DNA from: CAVXEH01 sp963805645
GTDB lineage: Bacteria > Chloroflexota > Limnocylindria > QHBO01
Length of the DNA: 64,000 bases
NCBI GenBank assembly: GCA_963805645.1
Contig: CAWDVA010000003.1
Span: forward strand, 27,101-91,100
Direction: 5' to 3'
Shown here: positions 52,376 through 61,131 of the stretch, one piece after another
Layout: each line of letters begins with the position of its first letter
Numbering within the stretch: the stretch's first letter is position 1
Translations under genes and position numbers: made by a program
The notes under the pieces: model-generated
What the model was told of the DNA's origin: nothing
Seen by the model: the letters and a program-made list of their open reading frames with translations, nothing else
Databases searched by the model: none

Positions 52376-53517
52376 GAGGGCGCCGCCGAGCTGTCTGCAC
52401 CAGTGACCCCTTCGGGCGGGTCATCGTCGAGGGCGTCTGGACGGGGTCCGTCACCCGGTCGCCACACCAGCCATTCGCCGCCACCGTCGGGAGGACGCTG
52501 GGCGCGGAGGGCGGTTCGCGGCCCGCGGCCGAGGTGTACCCAATCGGCCGGAGCCTGGCCGGCGATGGGGAGAGTAGGGTCGTACTGGGGCAGCTGCCGA
52601 ACACGCCCGGGAGGATCATCCGGTGCCCAGGGCGCCTCGACGAGCAGCTCGCCGTCGTGCTCGGCCTTGGGCTGGGGCTGCCGCCGCCAGCTGCCGAAGG
52701 CAGCGGCTTGTCGCCGGCCGCGTTGGGACTCGATGTACTCGACCACCCATTCCGGGTCGTCGACCTGGATCCACTCCACGCTGGGAGGCTTGGCGGTGTA
52801 GTCGAGTGCCGAGGAGGTATCGCGCGGACCGGTCGTCGAATCTGCGGGTTCCACCTGCCACGCAACCTGGCCCTTGATCGCCTCGGGCAGCGCGCCGGAC
52901 CAGCCGGGCGAGAGCCACACCCACTGCTGTGCGCCCTCGCCCAGGGCCCGCCGCCAGGCTGCCTGGAGTTGAGGCTGCAACCGGCGCATGGAGACTCGCC
53001 GGTGCGTTTCGATCAGCAGGTTGACGTGGGGGTGCCAGGTCCGCTGGTCACGGTTGACGGTGAGCTCCAGGCGCCAAAGGCCGCCAGCCACCAGCTCCGC
53101 GAACCAGCGCTGGCGCCGCAGCTTGGTGATCGCGCGCCGCAGGCGCTCGTAGGCGGCGGCCAGGTCGCCACGGGCGCAGTTCGGGATGGTGAGGACCGCG
53201 AACAACAGGCGCCGATCGGCGAGCGCACGATCGTGGGCCATCCGGTACCGGTCCCGCAGGCGGGCGATCCGACGCCGCTCGCAGTACGGGCATAGCGGGC
53301 GGTCGCAGTGGTCCGGGAGCCCGACGACGGTGCCGTTGCTGCGGTTCTCGAACAACGTCGTCCAACCGCACCCGCGCCAGCCGCTAGCCAAGTGGTGCCA
53401 CGCCTCGCGAAGCTGGGACCCTTCGTCGAGCACGTCCTCCCTTCTCTCGGCAATGCCGATCAGTCGTCGGCGGACGACCCGCGCATTTGGAGGAGGGAGT
53501 GTCGATTTGTTCCCCAT
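52372..53517 (-). CDS. Rolling-circle replication initiator (HUH Rep, Rep_1-like)
   Basis: A 381-residue Rep. A Cys-rich segment HCDRPLCPYCERRR (C71, C76, C79), motif 1 LLFAVLTIPN, the metal-binding HUH at residues 162-164 in RTWHPHVNLLIE, and the candidate nicking tyrosine Y240 in ALDYTAKP, with the lysine three residues on as in Rep_1 proteins. It nicks one strand at the origin and remains covalently bound. ATG 53517 is chosen since homology begins there; the frame is open upstream to 53610 without family features. Palindromes typical of an origin lie just upstream. Confidence 0.85.
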   Translation of the reverse strand: MGNKSTLPPPNARVVRRRLIGIAERREDVLDEGSQLREAWHHLASGWRGCGWTTLFENRSNGTVVGLPDHCDRPLCPYCERRRIARLRDRYRMAHDRALADRRLLFAVLTIPNCARGDLAAAYERLRRAITKLRRQRWFAELVAGGLWRLELTVNRDQRTWHPHVNLLIETHRRVSMRRLQPQLQAAWRRALGEGAQQWVWLSPGWSGALPEAIKGQVAWQVEPADSTTGPRDTSSALDYTAKPPSVEWIQVDDPEWVVEYIESQRGRRQAAAFGSWRRQPQPKAEHDGELLVEAPWAPDDPPGRVRQLPQYDPTLPIAGQAPADWVHLGRGPRTALRAQRPPDGGGEWLVWRPGDGPRPDALDDDPPEGVTGADSSAAPS

Positions 53518-53518
53518 T

Positions 53519-53550
53519 AGCCCGACCCCCTTTGGGGGTTTCGTCGGGCT
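53519..53550. repeat. Nested palindrome upstream of rep
   Basis: Outer arms AGCCCGAC/GTCGGGCT and an inner CCCCC-TTT-GGGGG hairpin, ending one base before the rep ATG. It could be the double-strand origin, or a translational control hairpin covering the rep start. Confidence 0.65.
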
Positions 53551-53636
53551 TGATCGAGTGAAGGGGGATGTCGAACCGACGGGCCCGACCCCGAGTGCTA
53601 GAGTCGCCATTGGGAGATCCGTTGCATCTCCTCTTC

Positions 53637-53674
53637 GGCGGCTCCGCGAAGGGCACAGCCGCCGCGGAGCCGCC
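53637..53674. repeat. 12-bp inverted repeat, candidate replication origin structure
   Basis: GGCGGCTCCGCG and its exact complement CGCGGAGCCGCC with a 14-base spacer, 120 bases upstream of rep in a region without genes (53518-53807). Long perfect arms of this type are typical for single- or double-strand origins of rolling-circle replicons; a terminator is the alternative. Confidence 0.6.
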
Positions 53675-53807
53675 TATCTGTCGAGGGATGCCGTGCCGAC
53701 GCCCCTCTTGCATCACCGCCTTGCGAGAAAGCGGTCGCCGGATCTTGCGCCCGGCGCCTGTTGCCACCCCTACTTCGAAAACGCGCCACAGTACGGCGCG
53801 GGTCGCT

Positions 53808-54632
53808 GTGGCTGAGCGACCTCTGTACGAGTCACTTGCAGGGTCCGCACGAGCGGCGGGGTGCGAGGTGACCCCAAGCCAGGTCCGCCGCTGGGTGCGT
53901 GATGAGCTGTTGCCGCAGGCGGGAATGCAGGTCTCGCGCGGCAGACGAGGATTTGAGACAGTGCCGGCCGAGGGCGTCGTGCCGCAGCTCCTGGCCCTGT
54001 GCCGCTGGCGGCACTACACCAAGCGCCACGACCCCTTGGCGGTGCTCCTGTGGTTCGAGGGGTGGCCGATTCCCACCGACCGCGTTCGGCAGGCCCTTCG
54101 AGCCTGGGCGCCGAAGACCGTGCCTGAGGTCAGCACAGTCGCCGAGCGCGAGGAGATGCAGGAACGATTGGACCGAATGGCGCTGCAGTTCGCGCCATTA
54201 CTGAAGAGTCGCTTTGGACGACGGGGCGTCACTAGTGAAGAGATCGCCGACGCCATTCTTCCGGTGCTGCAGCGGATCGCGGGCAGGAAGGCGCGCGTAC
54301 GGCACAGAGACGCGGCTGTCATCGAGCGCTTGACCGGATTGGACGGTGTCCGCCGCACAGGGCTCGCGCGAAGTGGGTCGCCGCTGACGGCTCGTCCAGC
54401 GGAGGCGTTCGTCACCTTTTCTGATCTGCGGATGACCAGCGCAGCCCAGCTGATCGAGGCGATCACAGAGACAGCTATGGAGTCGGCGCGTCCGCGGCTC
54501 AGGTTGTTCCTGTCGGTGCTTCCGCCAAAGGAGGCCGTTGTCGCCCTATTCCTCGCCGTCTGGTTTGGCTACGTAGGCCTTGGCGGTACCGTGGATGAGT
54601 TTCTGACCCGAGTTCCCGTATCCCCGCCCTGA
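53808..54632 (+). CDS. HTH (MerR-like) protein, unknown
   Basis: From GTG 53808 a 274-residue protein. Residues about 15-45 (CEVTPSQVRRWVRDELLPQA) match the recognition part of MerR/excisionase-type winged helices that bind DNA and end in LLP. The rest is helical, with a hydrophobic C-terminus (KEAVVALFLAVWFGYVGLGG). It is divergent from rep and could be the element's regulator. The frame is open upstream to 53568, but that part is Arg/Pro-rich and covers the palindromes, so the short form is preferred. Weak ribosome site. Confidence 0.55.
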   Translation: MAERPLYESLAGSARAAGCEVTPSQVRRWVRDELLPQAGMQVSRGRRGFETVPAEGVVPQLLALCRWRHYTKRHDPLAVLLWFEGWPIPTDRVRQALRAWAPKTVPEVSTVAEREEMQERLDRMALQFAPLLKSRFGRRGVTSEEIADAILPVLQRIAGRKARVRHRDAAVIERLTGLDGVRRTGLARSGSPLTARPAEAFVTFSDLRMTSAAQLIEAITETAMESARPRLRLFLSVLPPKEAVVALFLAVWFGYVGLGGTVDEFLTRVPVSPP

Positions 54633-54779
54633 TTCGAGTCGTCCTCACGCATACCGCGGTTACGCCGCCGACGTCCATGCGCTCAGGATCGGACCGGCGA
54701 CCCAGCTGGATGGCCGTCGTCATGCGCCCGTGTTGCTGCCGGTGCGAGACCGCCGGTGACCGTCTGGTATGGGGGTCGG

Positions 54780-55895
54780 CTAGTGCTGGCGGTCCTCATC
54801 AGCCCGGTCGAGTTCTTCGCCGAGAAACTCCGAGACGCCCCTGCTCACCGATTCTCTGACTCCCTCAGCTAGTCGATCGGCGATTTGTCTGGCTCCACGA
54901 TCGACACGCCCCGCGCGATCCCCCTCACTCCCACACGGCAGCCACTCACGAACGATCTCACGCAGATGAGCGATCGAGTCATACATCCGCGGCTCGATTC
55001 CGAGGGCGCCGAACCAGCTCCTCGTAAGGGAAGAGATGCGAGCTCGGGTCTCCTCTTCGGATGGGTTATAGACAACGAGCACCTCACGAATTCCAAAGTC
55101 CGTGAGTTTGTCGAATTCGACCAGATGTCCGCTTGGCTCGGACAGGTCGAATATCGCGCGGGTGCAGCCCATGAGGCAGATGAGCGACTTCCGCCGCATG
55201 TCCATGCCCGTCGGGTTCTTGAATTCGGCGACCAGTACTCCGTCGAACCCGCAGCCTCGGGCCTCGTCGCGAGCGGCCTTGAGGGCCGGCATGAACCGTT
55301 CCGTGCGGTACGAGCCGCCGATGAATACCCGGCGTGATAATCCAGCCGCAAAGGTGCCCAACTCCCGCCATTCGGGAACGTACGGGTCCACCTCCGCTGG
55401 TACTGGAGCTGGTGGTAGGGGGTGAGCCTGGAGGGCTGCTTCGGGCGTCTGATAGAGGACACCTTCGTTCTGTGCCTGCCGCAGAACCTGCGACAGTTGT
55501 GCCAGGGCCAGCGCTGGCACGCCCAGATTGTTGTAGACGAGCATCTGAGCTGCGGGTCCCCGCAGCTCGTCGGCCACATCCGGCGAATGCTCTTGACGGG
55601 TGAGTACGTCCTCGACGAAGGCCCTTAGGAAGAACTGACGAGCGGGCTCAACGCGCCCGGCTTCCAACTCCCATAGGCCAAGCTGATGAAGGGCCCAGCC
55701 CTTATGGAACCGCTCGCCTGCGGGCTGCGCCTCAACGAGCGCGGTGTAGCCACGTCTCAGGACGCTAATTGCATCCTGCAGCCGGCCCCGCCGATATGAC
55801 GCGTGTGACCGGCGGATGACCCGAAGGAAGTCCGCATTTACATCGGCGGGGAGACTACTCAAGAAGCGCGTTGGATGCGCTCCGTCAAACGGCAT
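54780..55895 (-). CDS. TPR protein with TIR/deoxyribosyltransferase-like C-domain (possible defence effector)
   Basis: A 371-residue cytosolic protein. Residues 25-140 form about three TPR-like helical hairpins (ASYRRGRLQDAISVLRRGY, GWALHQLGLWELEAGRVEPA, YNNLGVPALALAQLSQVL). Residues 189-300 form a Rossmann-like domain: VFIGGSYRTERFMPALKAA, DGVLVAEFKNPTGMD, CLMGCTRAIFDLSEPSGHLV and EFDKLTDFGIREVLVVYN. An acidic residue (E260) after the S-G pair sits where nucleoside deoxyribosyltransferases and TIR NADases have their catalytic Glu. No partner gene is adjacent. Assignment to an NAD- or nucleotide-degrading effector is inference. Confidence 0.55.
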   Translation of the reverse strand: MPFDGAHPTRFLSSLPADVNADFLRVIRRSHASYRRGRLQDAISVLRRGYTALVEAQPAGERFHKGWALHQLGLWELEAGRVEPARQFFLRAFVEDVLTRQEHSPDVADELRGPAAQMLVYNNLGVPALALAQLSQVLRQAQNEGVLYQTPEAALQAHPLPPAPVPAEVDPYVPEWRELGTFAAGLSRRVFIGGSYRTERFMPALKAARDEARGCGFDGVLVAEFKNPTGMDMRRKSLICLMGCTRAIFDLSEPSGHLVEFDKLTDFGIREVLVVYNPSEEETRARISSLTRSWFGALGIEPRMYDSIAHLREIVREWLPCGSEGDRAGRVDRGARQIADRLAEGVRESVSRGVSEFLGEELDRADEDRQH

Positions 55896-56084
55896 GCGCC
55901 CACATTAGCTCTTGGGATCTAGCATCCGCCTTGGTCCAAAACGACAGCGATCTCTCAGGCTTCGATCTGAACGTGCGAGCTGAACCCTTGGCGCTATCTC
56001 CGAAACGAGGTCCTTTCGGGAATCGCTCCTGGAGTGGCTGCGCCGAGAACAGTTCCGGCCCTTCGCTCGTCTGGAACAATCGGG

Positions 56085-56651
56085 ATGTACGCATCGATTG
56101 CCAGTCGCTGGTTCACGGAGGGAGCGCTCACAACGAGGACCGAGGACGAGGTCACCGAGCGCTTCCTGCGGCTTGCCCGCCATGGGTTGGACCGCGCTTA
56201 TCGATTGGCTGGGCTGCTGCTCGCCGACCGGACGGAGGCGGAGGATGCCGTCCAGGACGCTCTCGTGCGAGCCTGGCACCGACGCGCGACGCTCCGGGAC
56301 CCTGCCGGCTTTGCCGCGTGGTTCGACCGCATCCTGGTCAACGGTTGCCGGGATCGTCTCCGCCGTCGCCGCAGAGTGCGGTTCGTGGAGCTGGAGGTCG
56401 CCCGGGATGCGGCGATCCGTGACCCGTTCGACCTCTTCCTCGACCGCGACGAGGCGACCCGAGCCCTCGCGATCCTCGATCGAGACCAGCGCATCGTTGT
56501 CATCCTTCATTACTGGGCCGATCTGACCCTGGATGCTGTCGCGGAACGCACCGGCTGGCCGGTGGGCACCGTGAAATCGCGCCTGCACCACGCCCTCCGC
56601 CGGCTGGAGGTCGAGCTGGGCGAGTCGGCGGCAGCGGACACCGTGTCATGA
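56085..56651 (+). CDS. ECF-type RNA polymerase sigma factor
   Basis: A 188-residue sigma factor with only regions 2 and 4. Region 2: RAYRLAGLLLADRTEAEDAV, QDALVRAWHRRATLRDPAGF; region 4: ILDRDQRIVVILHYWADLTL, AERTGWPVGTVKSRLHHAL. ATG 56085 has GGG upstream but no perfect ribosome site. The downstream gene overlaps by ATGA and codes for a membrane protein with a short cytosolic N-terminus, which is the likely anti-sigma factor. Confidence 0.92.
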   Translation: MYASIASRWFTEGALTTRTEDEVTERFLRLARHGLDRAYRLAGLLLADRTEAEDAVQDALVRAWHRRATLRDPAGFAAWFDRILVNGCRDRLRRRRRVRFVELEVARDAAIRDPFDLFLDRDEATRALAILDRDQRIVVILHYWADLTLDAVAERTGWPVGTVKSRLHHALRRLEVELGESAAADTVS

Positions 56652-59086
56652 GCGACGACCTCCAGCGACGCCTCCAGGACGCGCTGCGCGGCGAACGTCT
56701 GCCGGAAGCGCCAGAGACCCTGCGCGCCTTCCTGGAGCGACTGCCAGCCGACGCCGAGGCGCGCCTTCCAAGGCGCGGGTTCCGCCTGGTGTGGCTCGCA
56801 TCGCTGCCGGTGCTCGTGGTGGCAGCCGCGCTGCTATTCGCGCTTGTTCCGCGCAACCCGGGCCCTCAGGCCACGTCGCCATCGCCATCGCCATCGGCGT
56901 CCGCAGCCGCCATCGCCGGCATCGCCTGGGGCAGCGTCGCGAGTACCGGCGGCGACGCCCTCGTCGATGGCGATACCGTGATGAGCGCAATCGCCTACGA
57001 CGGCGGGTACGTCTTGGTCGGCAATGCACAGAATGCCGACCACGCGGCCTGGTGGTACTCGTCGGACGGGCGGACCTGGCAGCGCCATGATGCGGATCCG
57101 GTGTTCGCCGCTAGCCTGTTGCAGCAGATCGTGCGCATCCCTGACGGGCTGTTGATCGTGGGGAGCTCGAACCGCCTCGACAGCGTGTGCGCCGGCGGCG
57201 TGTTCGGCTGCAATCCAGGCATGGCTCTGCGGATGTGGACCTCACCCGACGGGAGAACGTGGGATCGCCTGCCCGATGCGGACCTCGCCGCCTTTGGGCG
57301 CGTGGCGTTCAGCGACGTAGTTTCCGGTCCGGCGGGCATTGTGGCGGTCGGAGCACTGGCTCCCGCCAACGGTGCAGGGAAGGGAACGATCTGGACCTCA
57401 CCCGACGGCAGGAGCTGGACCGCGGCGTCGCAGTTCTCCGCAGCGTTCCCGGCCAGCGTACCGACGAACGTGGTCGTCACCGGGGGCACCTATGTCGCTG
57501 TCGGCTACCGGCAGGCGCCGGATGGATCGGTCGTGGGCCCGGCCGCATGGTATTCAACCGATGGGCGGACGTGGCATGCAGCCGCCGGGGCACAGTCGGT
57601 CGGGGGCACCCTGCTGAGCAGTGCGGCGGGCGCGCTCAGCGTCTCGCTGCAACGCCTCGGGGCCCTTGTTTCCGTGACCGCTGACGGATCCGCATGGCGT
57701 GGGGAGGGCGGCGCGATCCCGTTCGGATGGGACGACAACGGTCCTGTGCTTGTGTCGGATGGGTCACGCATCCTGGCCCTCGGTACGCAGTCCAGCAGCG
57801 CGACGCATGGCGCTTGGCTGTCGAGTGATGCGCAGCATTGGCAGCAGGTGCCCCAGACCGGTGGGCTGCCGCCGCTGAACAGGGCGGGGGCCGTCGCCGC
57901 CCTCGGTCCGGAGGGTGTCGTGCTGGTGACGACCACAACCACCCCTTCCACCCCTTCCACCGGATTCACCACCACCATCTGGCTCGGCTCCTTTGGGCTG
58001 ACGCCAGCCGCGACACCAGCGCCCACACCCACCCCAACCGCCGGTCCCGCCATGGGTGACGCGGTGTACCTCGCAGGAGCCGGCCGAGCCGATGGCAGCG
58101 TGTGGGCCATCCACGGCTCGAGCTGGCGGGTAGCCGCCGATGCGGTCGCGTCCTGGCAGGAGCATCCCTTGCCGGTTGAGGCGACCAAGGTGATGGCCGC
58201 AACAGCTTTCGACGCCTCCCGTGCCTGGCTGGTGAGTATCGGAGCGGGCAGCACGGACGTCACCGGTTCGCCCACAGGCGTACTCCGCTACGTCGTCTGG
58301 CAGACTGCCGATGGCGGCGCGTCGTGGCGATCGACGACGGTGCCCGGCAACTTTGCCTCGCACGCGCCGGTGCTCTCGTTCGTCGATGCCCAGCACGGGT
58401 ACCTGCTCGCCGCCGAGCAGCGCTTCAGCGACGGGATCAGCAGGGTCCTGAGCACCTCAGATGGCGGACGGACCTGGACGCAGGTCGGGTCGGTGCCGAA
58501 CCTTGGCTCGGAGTTCACCGTCAGCGATGCCTCGACCCTGTGGTCGGGTGCGGAGGAGGAGGCCGGCCCGGTCGTCCACCCCGTGCTCGAAGTGAGCCGC
58601 GATCGCGGTCAGACCTGGGCCGAGGTCGCGCTCCCTGGCATTGCACCGCACCAGGAAGGTGGTCCGATGGTCTACCTGGCCGGACCGCCGGTCTTCCTCA
58701 GCCCACAGTCGGGCGTGGCGGCGGTCACGATCGCCGAGCCCGATGGCTCACACACGAGGATCTTCCAAACCACCGACAGCGGGGCCACCTGGACGCTCGT
58801 TTCGGACCAGCCGGTCGAGGCGAGCGCTGGGCTCGCGGTCATCGATGCCGCCCACTGGCTGCTCCCGGTCGACAACCCCTTCGGACTGCTATCGACTGCT
58901 GATGCCGGTGCCTCCTGGCAGCAGGTTGCCACGAACGGACTTGCCAACGGCGGGTGGATGATCTGGATTGCAGCCCTACAGGGAGGGGACCTAGCCACCC
59001 TCGTTCCAGCTGGCAACTCCTACCCGGGTTCGGCGCTGCTGTTCGTGTCCGGCGATGGAGGGCACACATGGCAGGGGCTCCCGTGA
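56648..59086 (+). CDS. Membrane anti-sigma-like protein with large Asp-box (BNR) propeller domains
   Basis: An 812-residue protein: 50 cytosolic residues (RRLQDALRGERLPEAPETLR), one membrane helix (LVWLASLPVLVVAAALLFALV), then an external Ser/Pro linker and many Asp-box motifs such as SSDGRTW, TSPDGRTW, SPDGRSW, TADGGASW, STSDGGRTW, TTDSGATW and SGDGGHTW, in two blocks separated by a Thr/Pro-rich linker near residue 460. This fits two beta-propellers outside the cell. Translation is coupled to the sigma factor, so it probably holds the sigma factor until the outside domain senses a signal. Alternatively it is only a substrate-binding surface protein. Confidence 0.75.
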   Translation: MSDDLQRRLQDALRGERLPEAPETLRAFLERLPADAEARLPRRGFRLVWLASLPVLVVAAALLFALVPRNPGPQATSPSPSPSASAAAIAGIAWGSVASTGGDALVDGDTVMSAIAYDGGYVLVGNAQNADHAAWWYSSDGRTWQRHDADPVFAASLLQQIVRIPDGLLIVGSSNRLDSVCAGGVFGCNPGMALRMWTSPDGRTWDRLPDADLAAFGRVAFSDVVSGPAGIVAVGALAPANGAGKGTIWTSPDGRSWTAASQFSAAFPASVPTNVVVTGGTYVAVGYRQAPDGSVVGPAAWYSTDGRTWHAAAGAQSVGGTLLSSAAGALSVSLQRLGALVSVTADGSAWRGEGGAIPFGWDDNGPVLVSDGSRILALGTQSSSATHGAWLSSDAQHWQQVPQTGGLPPLNRAGAVAALGPEGVVLVTTTTTPSTPSTGFTTTIWLGSFGLTPAATPAPTPTPTAGPAMGDAVYLAGAGRADGSVWAIHGSSWRVAADAVASWQEHPLPVEATKVMAATAFDASRAWLVSIGAGSTDVTGSPTGVLRYVVWQTADGGASWRSTTVPGNFASHAPVLSFVDAQHGYLLAAEQRFSDGISRVLSTSDGGRTWTQVGSVPNLGSEFTVSDASTLWSGAEEEAGPVVHPVLEVSRDRGQTWAEVALPGIAPHQEGGPMVYLAGPPVFLSPQSGVAAVTIAEPDGSHTRIFQTTDSGATWTLVSDQPVEASAGLAVIDAAHWLLPVDNPFGLLSTADAGASWQQVATNGLANGGWMIWIAALQGGDLATLVPAGNSYPGSALLFVSGDGGHTWQGLP

Positions 59087-59226
59087 GGACAGCCGCGCGC
59101 CGCAGGCAGACCTAGCAGGTCCGGGCATGGTTCCGGTCGCACGGGGACGCCCGTCTGGAGTCGGAGTCGCCCAGGGCAAAAGGACGCCATTGCGGTTCTC
59201 GGAGCGCCAAGCCACCGCGTCCGCCG

Positions 59227-60390
59227 CTAAGAGAGCGCGCGTGTTCGAGCCGCGAGATCCAGGATGACACTGTGGGTGGCGGGCGCGACCAGGAAGGTGC
59301 GGCTCACGAGCAGGCGACGCGCACCTACCACCCAGGAGATCTGCTCGTGGATGGGATCGCCCGTGCCATACCGGATCTGCAAGCCAACCCCGCCGCCGGG
59401 CACCCCGAAGGCTGTGTTCGAGTAGCCGCACGCATGGCTGACCATGGATCGGTCGAAGGCCGCTGCTCCTGCGGCGGTGGCGAACTGCTGGACTTCGACA
59501 TCGATTGCCCGGCCGTCGGGCGTCTCCCAGGTGCGTGCATAGCCGGTGAGGTAGTGGTCGTCGATCAGTTCCTGGCGGGAGTTCGGATCGTGGCGGCTCG
59601 CCGCCAGCGTGTCGAGATCGAGAATGCCTTGATCGACCAGGCTGGCTGCGCTTCCTGGATCTGTCAGCAGCAGGCTCGCGAGTGTCTGTGGATCCGAGGG
59701 CTGGTCGCCAATGGCCGGCGTTGAACCCAACAGGGCGGTGGCCCGGATACATGCGTCGGCCGACGCTTGAGGCAGGAGCGTAGCGACGGCAACCTGGGGC
59801 AGGGTGGCCACCACGACTGCCACCACGACGAGGAAGCCGAGCAGTCTCGGGCGGAGAGCGAAAGCCCTGGTTGCCATCTCGCCCGCCGTGCTTCGGATGG
59901 CTTCCAAAGTCTCCCTGCTTGACTGTCGCGAGCCAGCTCGGCGTTCGGCCTCCTCCGCGGCATAGCGCTGCCAGAGGTCGATGTAGCGCTCGGTTGCCGG
60001 CGTGCGGAGCGCGTCGAGCTTACCGAGTTCCTGGCGCCAGGTATCGATGTCGCCGACCTCGAAATGCTGGTTGGCCAGCTGCACGCCGTTCATGACCTCG
60101 GCTAGCTCGCTGCGGGAGGGTCGGGGCCCACCTGAAACGCGCACGAGCCATTGCGGCACGATCCAGGCAGCGAGCACCGGCAGGCCCGACACGGCGATCG
60201 CGATGCGGACATCGACCACGGCGGAGAGCGCCGCCACCACGGGCGGTGCGGCGATGCCCGCCGCGAGGACGGCAAGCAGCGCCCGGCGTGCGCCACGAAT
60301 CCGCAGCTCGGGCAGGACGCAGGCGAGGCCCACCCAGGCCACGGCCCCGGCATACACCCCGTCGAACGCGATGCTCAGCCACCAACTCAT
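59227..60390 (-). CDS. Membrane protein with extracytoplasmic C-domain, unknown
   Basis: A 387-residue protein. Three or four N-terminal helices (FDGVYAGAVAWVGLACVLPEL, RALLAVLAAGIAAPPVVAAL, IAIAVSGLPVLAAWIVPQWL), a cytosolic helical stretch (residues about 90-185), another helix (LLGFLVVVAVVVATLPQVAVA) and a C-domain of about 180 residues with HYLTGYARTWETPDGRAIDV and QFATAAGAAAFDRSM, resembling PknH-like/DUF sensor folds. No enzymatic motif seen. Separated by 140 bases from the converging propeller gene. Confidence 0.6.
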   Translation of the reverse strand: MSWWLSIAFDGVYAGAVAWVGLACVLPELRIRGARRALLAVLAAGIAAPPVVAALSAVVDVRIAIAVSGLPVLAAWIVPQWLVRVSGGPRPSRSELAEVMNGVQLANQHFEVGDIDTWRQELGKLDALRTPATERYIDLWQRYAAEEAERRAGSRQSSRETLEAIRSTAGEMATRAFALRPRLLGFLVVVAVVVATLPQVAVATLLPQASADACIRATALLGSTPAIGDQPSDPQTLASLLLTDPGSAASLVDQGILDLDTLAASRHDPNSRQELIDDHYLTGYARTWETPDGRAIDVEVQQFATAAGAAAFDRSMVSHACGYSNTAFGVPGGGVGLQIRYGTGDPIHEQISWVVGARRLLVSRTFLVAPATHSVILDLAARTRALS

Positions 60391-60539
60391 GGACTCTTCT
60401 CCCCCGGGCGGGCCGCGAAACGGTCATCGCGAGCGTACCAGCTGGCTATGGCCGGTCAATGGCCCACCTCACCGGCCCGGATAGACCGCCTTTCGGTCCA
60501 CCAACCCGATCGAGGAGCCTTTCGGCGCCGAGTGGCTGG

Positions 60540-60908
60540 CTAGGGTCCGCCGGACAGCGCGTAGTCGACGTAGGCGTCCTCGCCAACGCGAACCCACACG
60601 ACGGTGTCGCAGGAAGTAGAGCTTGCGGCGGAGGCCGAGCACGGTCCCGACGGGCAGGGCGCGAAGGGCCCGGTCGCTACGACGACCACCTCGCCTGCCC
60701 AGGCTCGGGCGTCATCCAGGGTGCGCTGCCGCAGGAGGGGACCCTTCGTCCAGTTCCGCCCACAGACACTGATCCGCCGGGGAAGGCTGCCGCTGGCGTG
60801 GATGGTGGTCGGGTCGCGTCCCGCCAGCACGGTCTGCGCTGCGATCGCACCTCCGATGAGGCAGATCGCCACAAGGATGGCACCGATCAGGAGCCCCGGC
60901 CGCGCCAT
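60540..60908 (-). CDS. Small membrane-anchored protein
   Basis: A 122-residue protein with one N-terminal helix (GLLIGAILVAICLIGGAIAA) and an exported part with four cysteines (ISVCGRNW, CPSGPCSAS, TSCDTVVWVRVG), probably in disulfides. GGGAGGAG stands 6 bases before ATG 60908, fixing the start. No family recognised. Transcribed in the same direction as the gene at 59227, with 149 bases between. Confidence 0.6.
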   Translation of the reverse strand: MARPGLLIGAILVAICLIGGAIAAQTVLAGRDPTTIHASGSLPRRISVCGRNWTKGPLLRQRTLDDARAWAGEVVVVATGPFAPCPSGPCSASAASSTSCDTVVWVRVGEDAYVDYALSGGP

Positions 60909-61131
60909 CGCATCTCCTCCCAAGTGCTGGCGGCGAGCGGACGAACGAAGACGAGAAGCTTCACCAGCGCGTTGCCGCCCCCACGAATGGCACCGTCCGA
61001 ACCTTCGGCCCACCAGGCCGAATCGTCAAGGGCGTACAAACCCGAAACGACCTCTTTTTGGGCCGAGCTCCGAGCAACGCTTCTTGAGCGCCGATCGGGC
61101 CTGCGGAGCGGCCGCCTTTTCGGACCGAGTC

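Larger units (their letters stand above)
49856..53700. mobile_element. Integrated rolling-circle element at tRNA-Pro
   Basis: Between the tRNA and the origin-like palindromes lie, all on the minus strand, a large serine recombinase, four overlapping small genes and an HUH Rep. This is the content of an integrated self-replicating plasmid. The left end is at or inside the tRNA; the right end is not found: I saw no second copy of the tRNA 3' end. It may extend to the HTH gene (54632) or the TPR gene (55895). Confidence 0.7.

Noticed and set aside
54600..54650. ATTCGAGTC near the HTH gene stop as a possible attR (T-loop-like)
   Set aside because: Only a few bases resemble a tRNA T-loop and they do not match tRNA-Pro.
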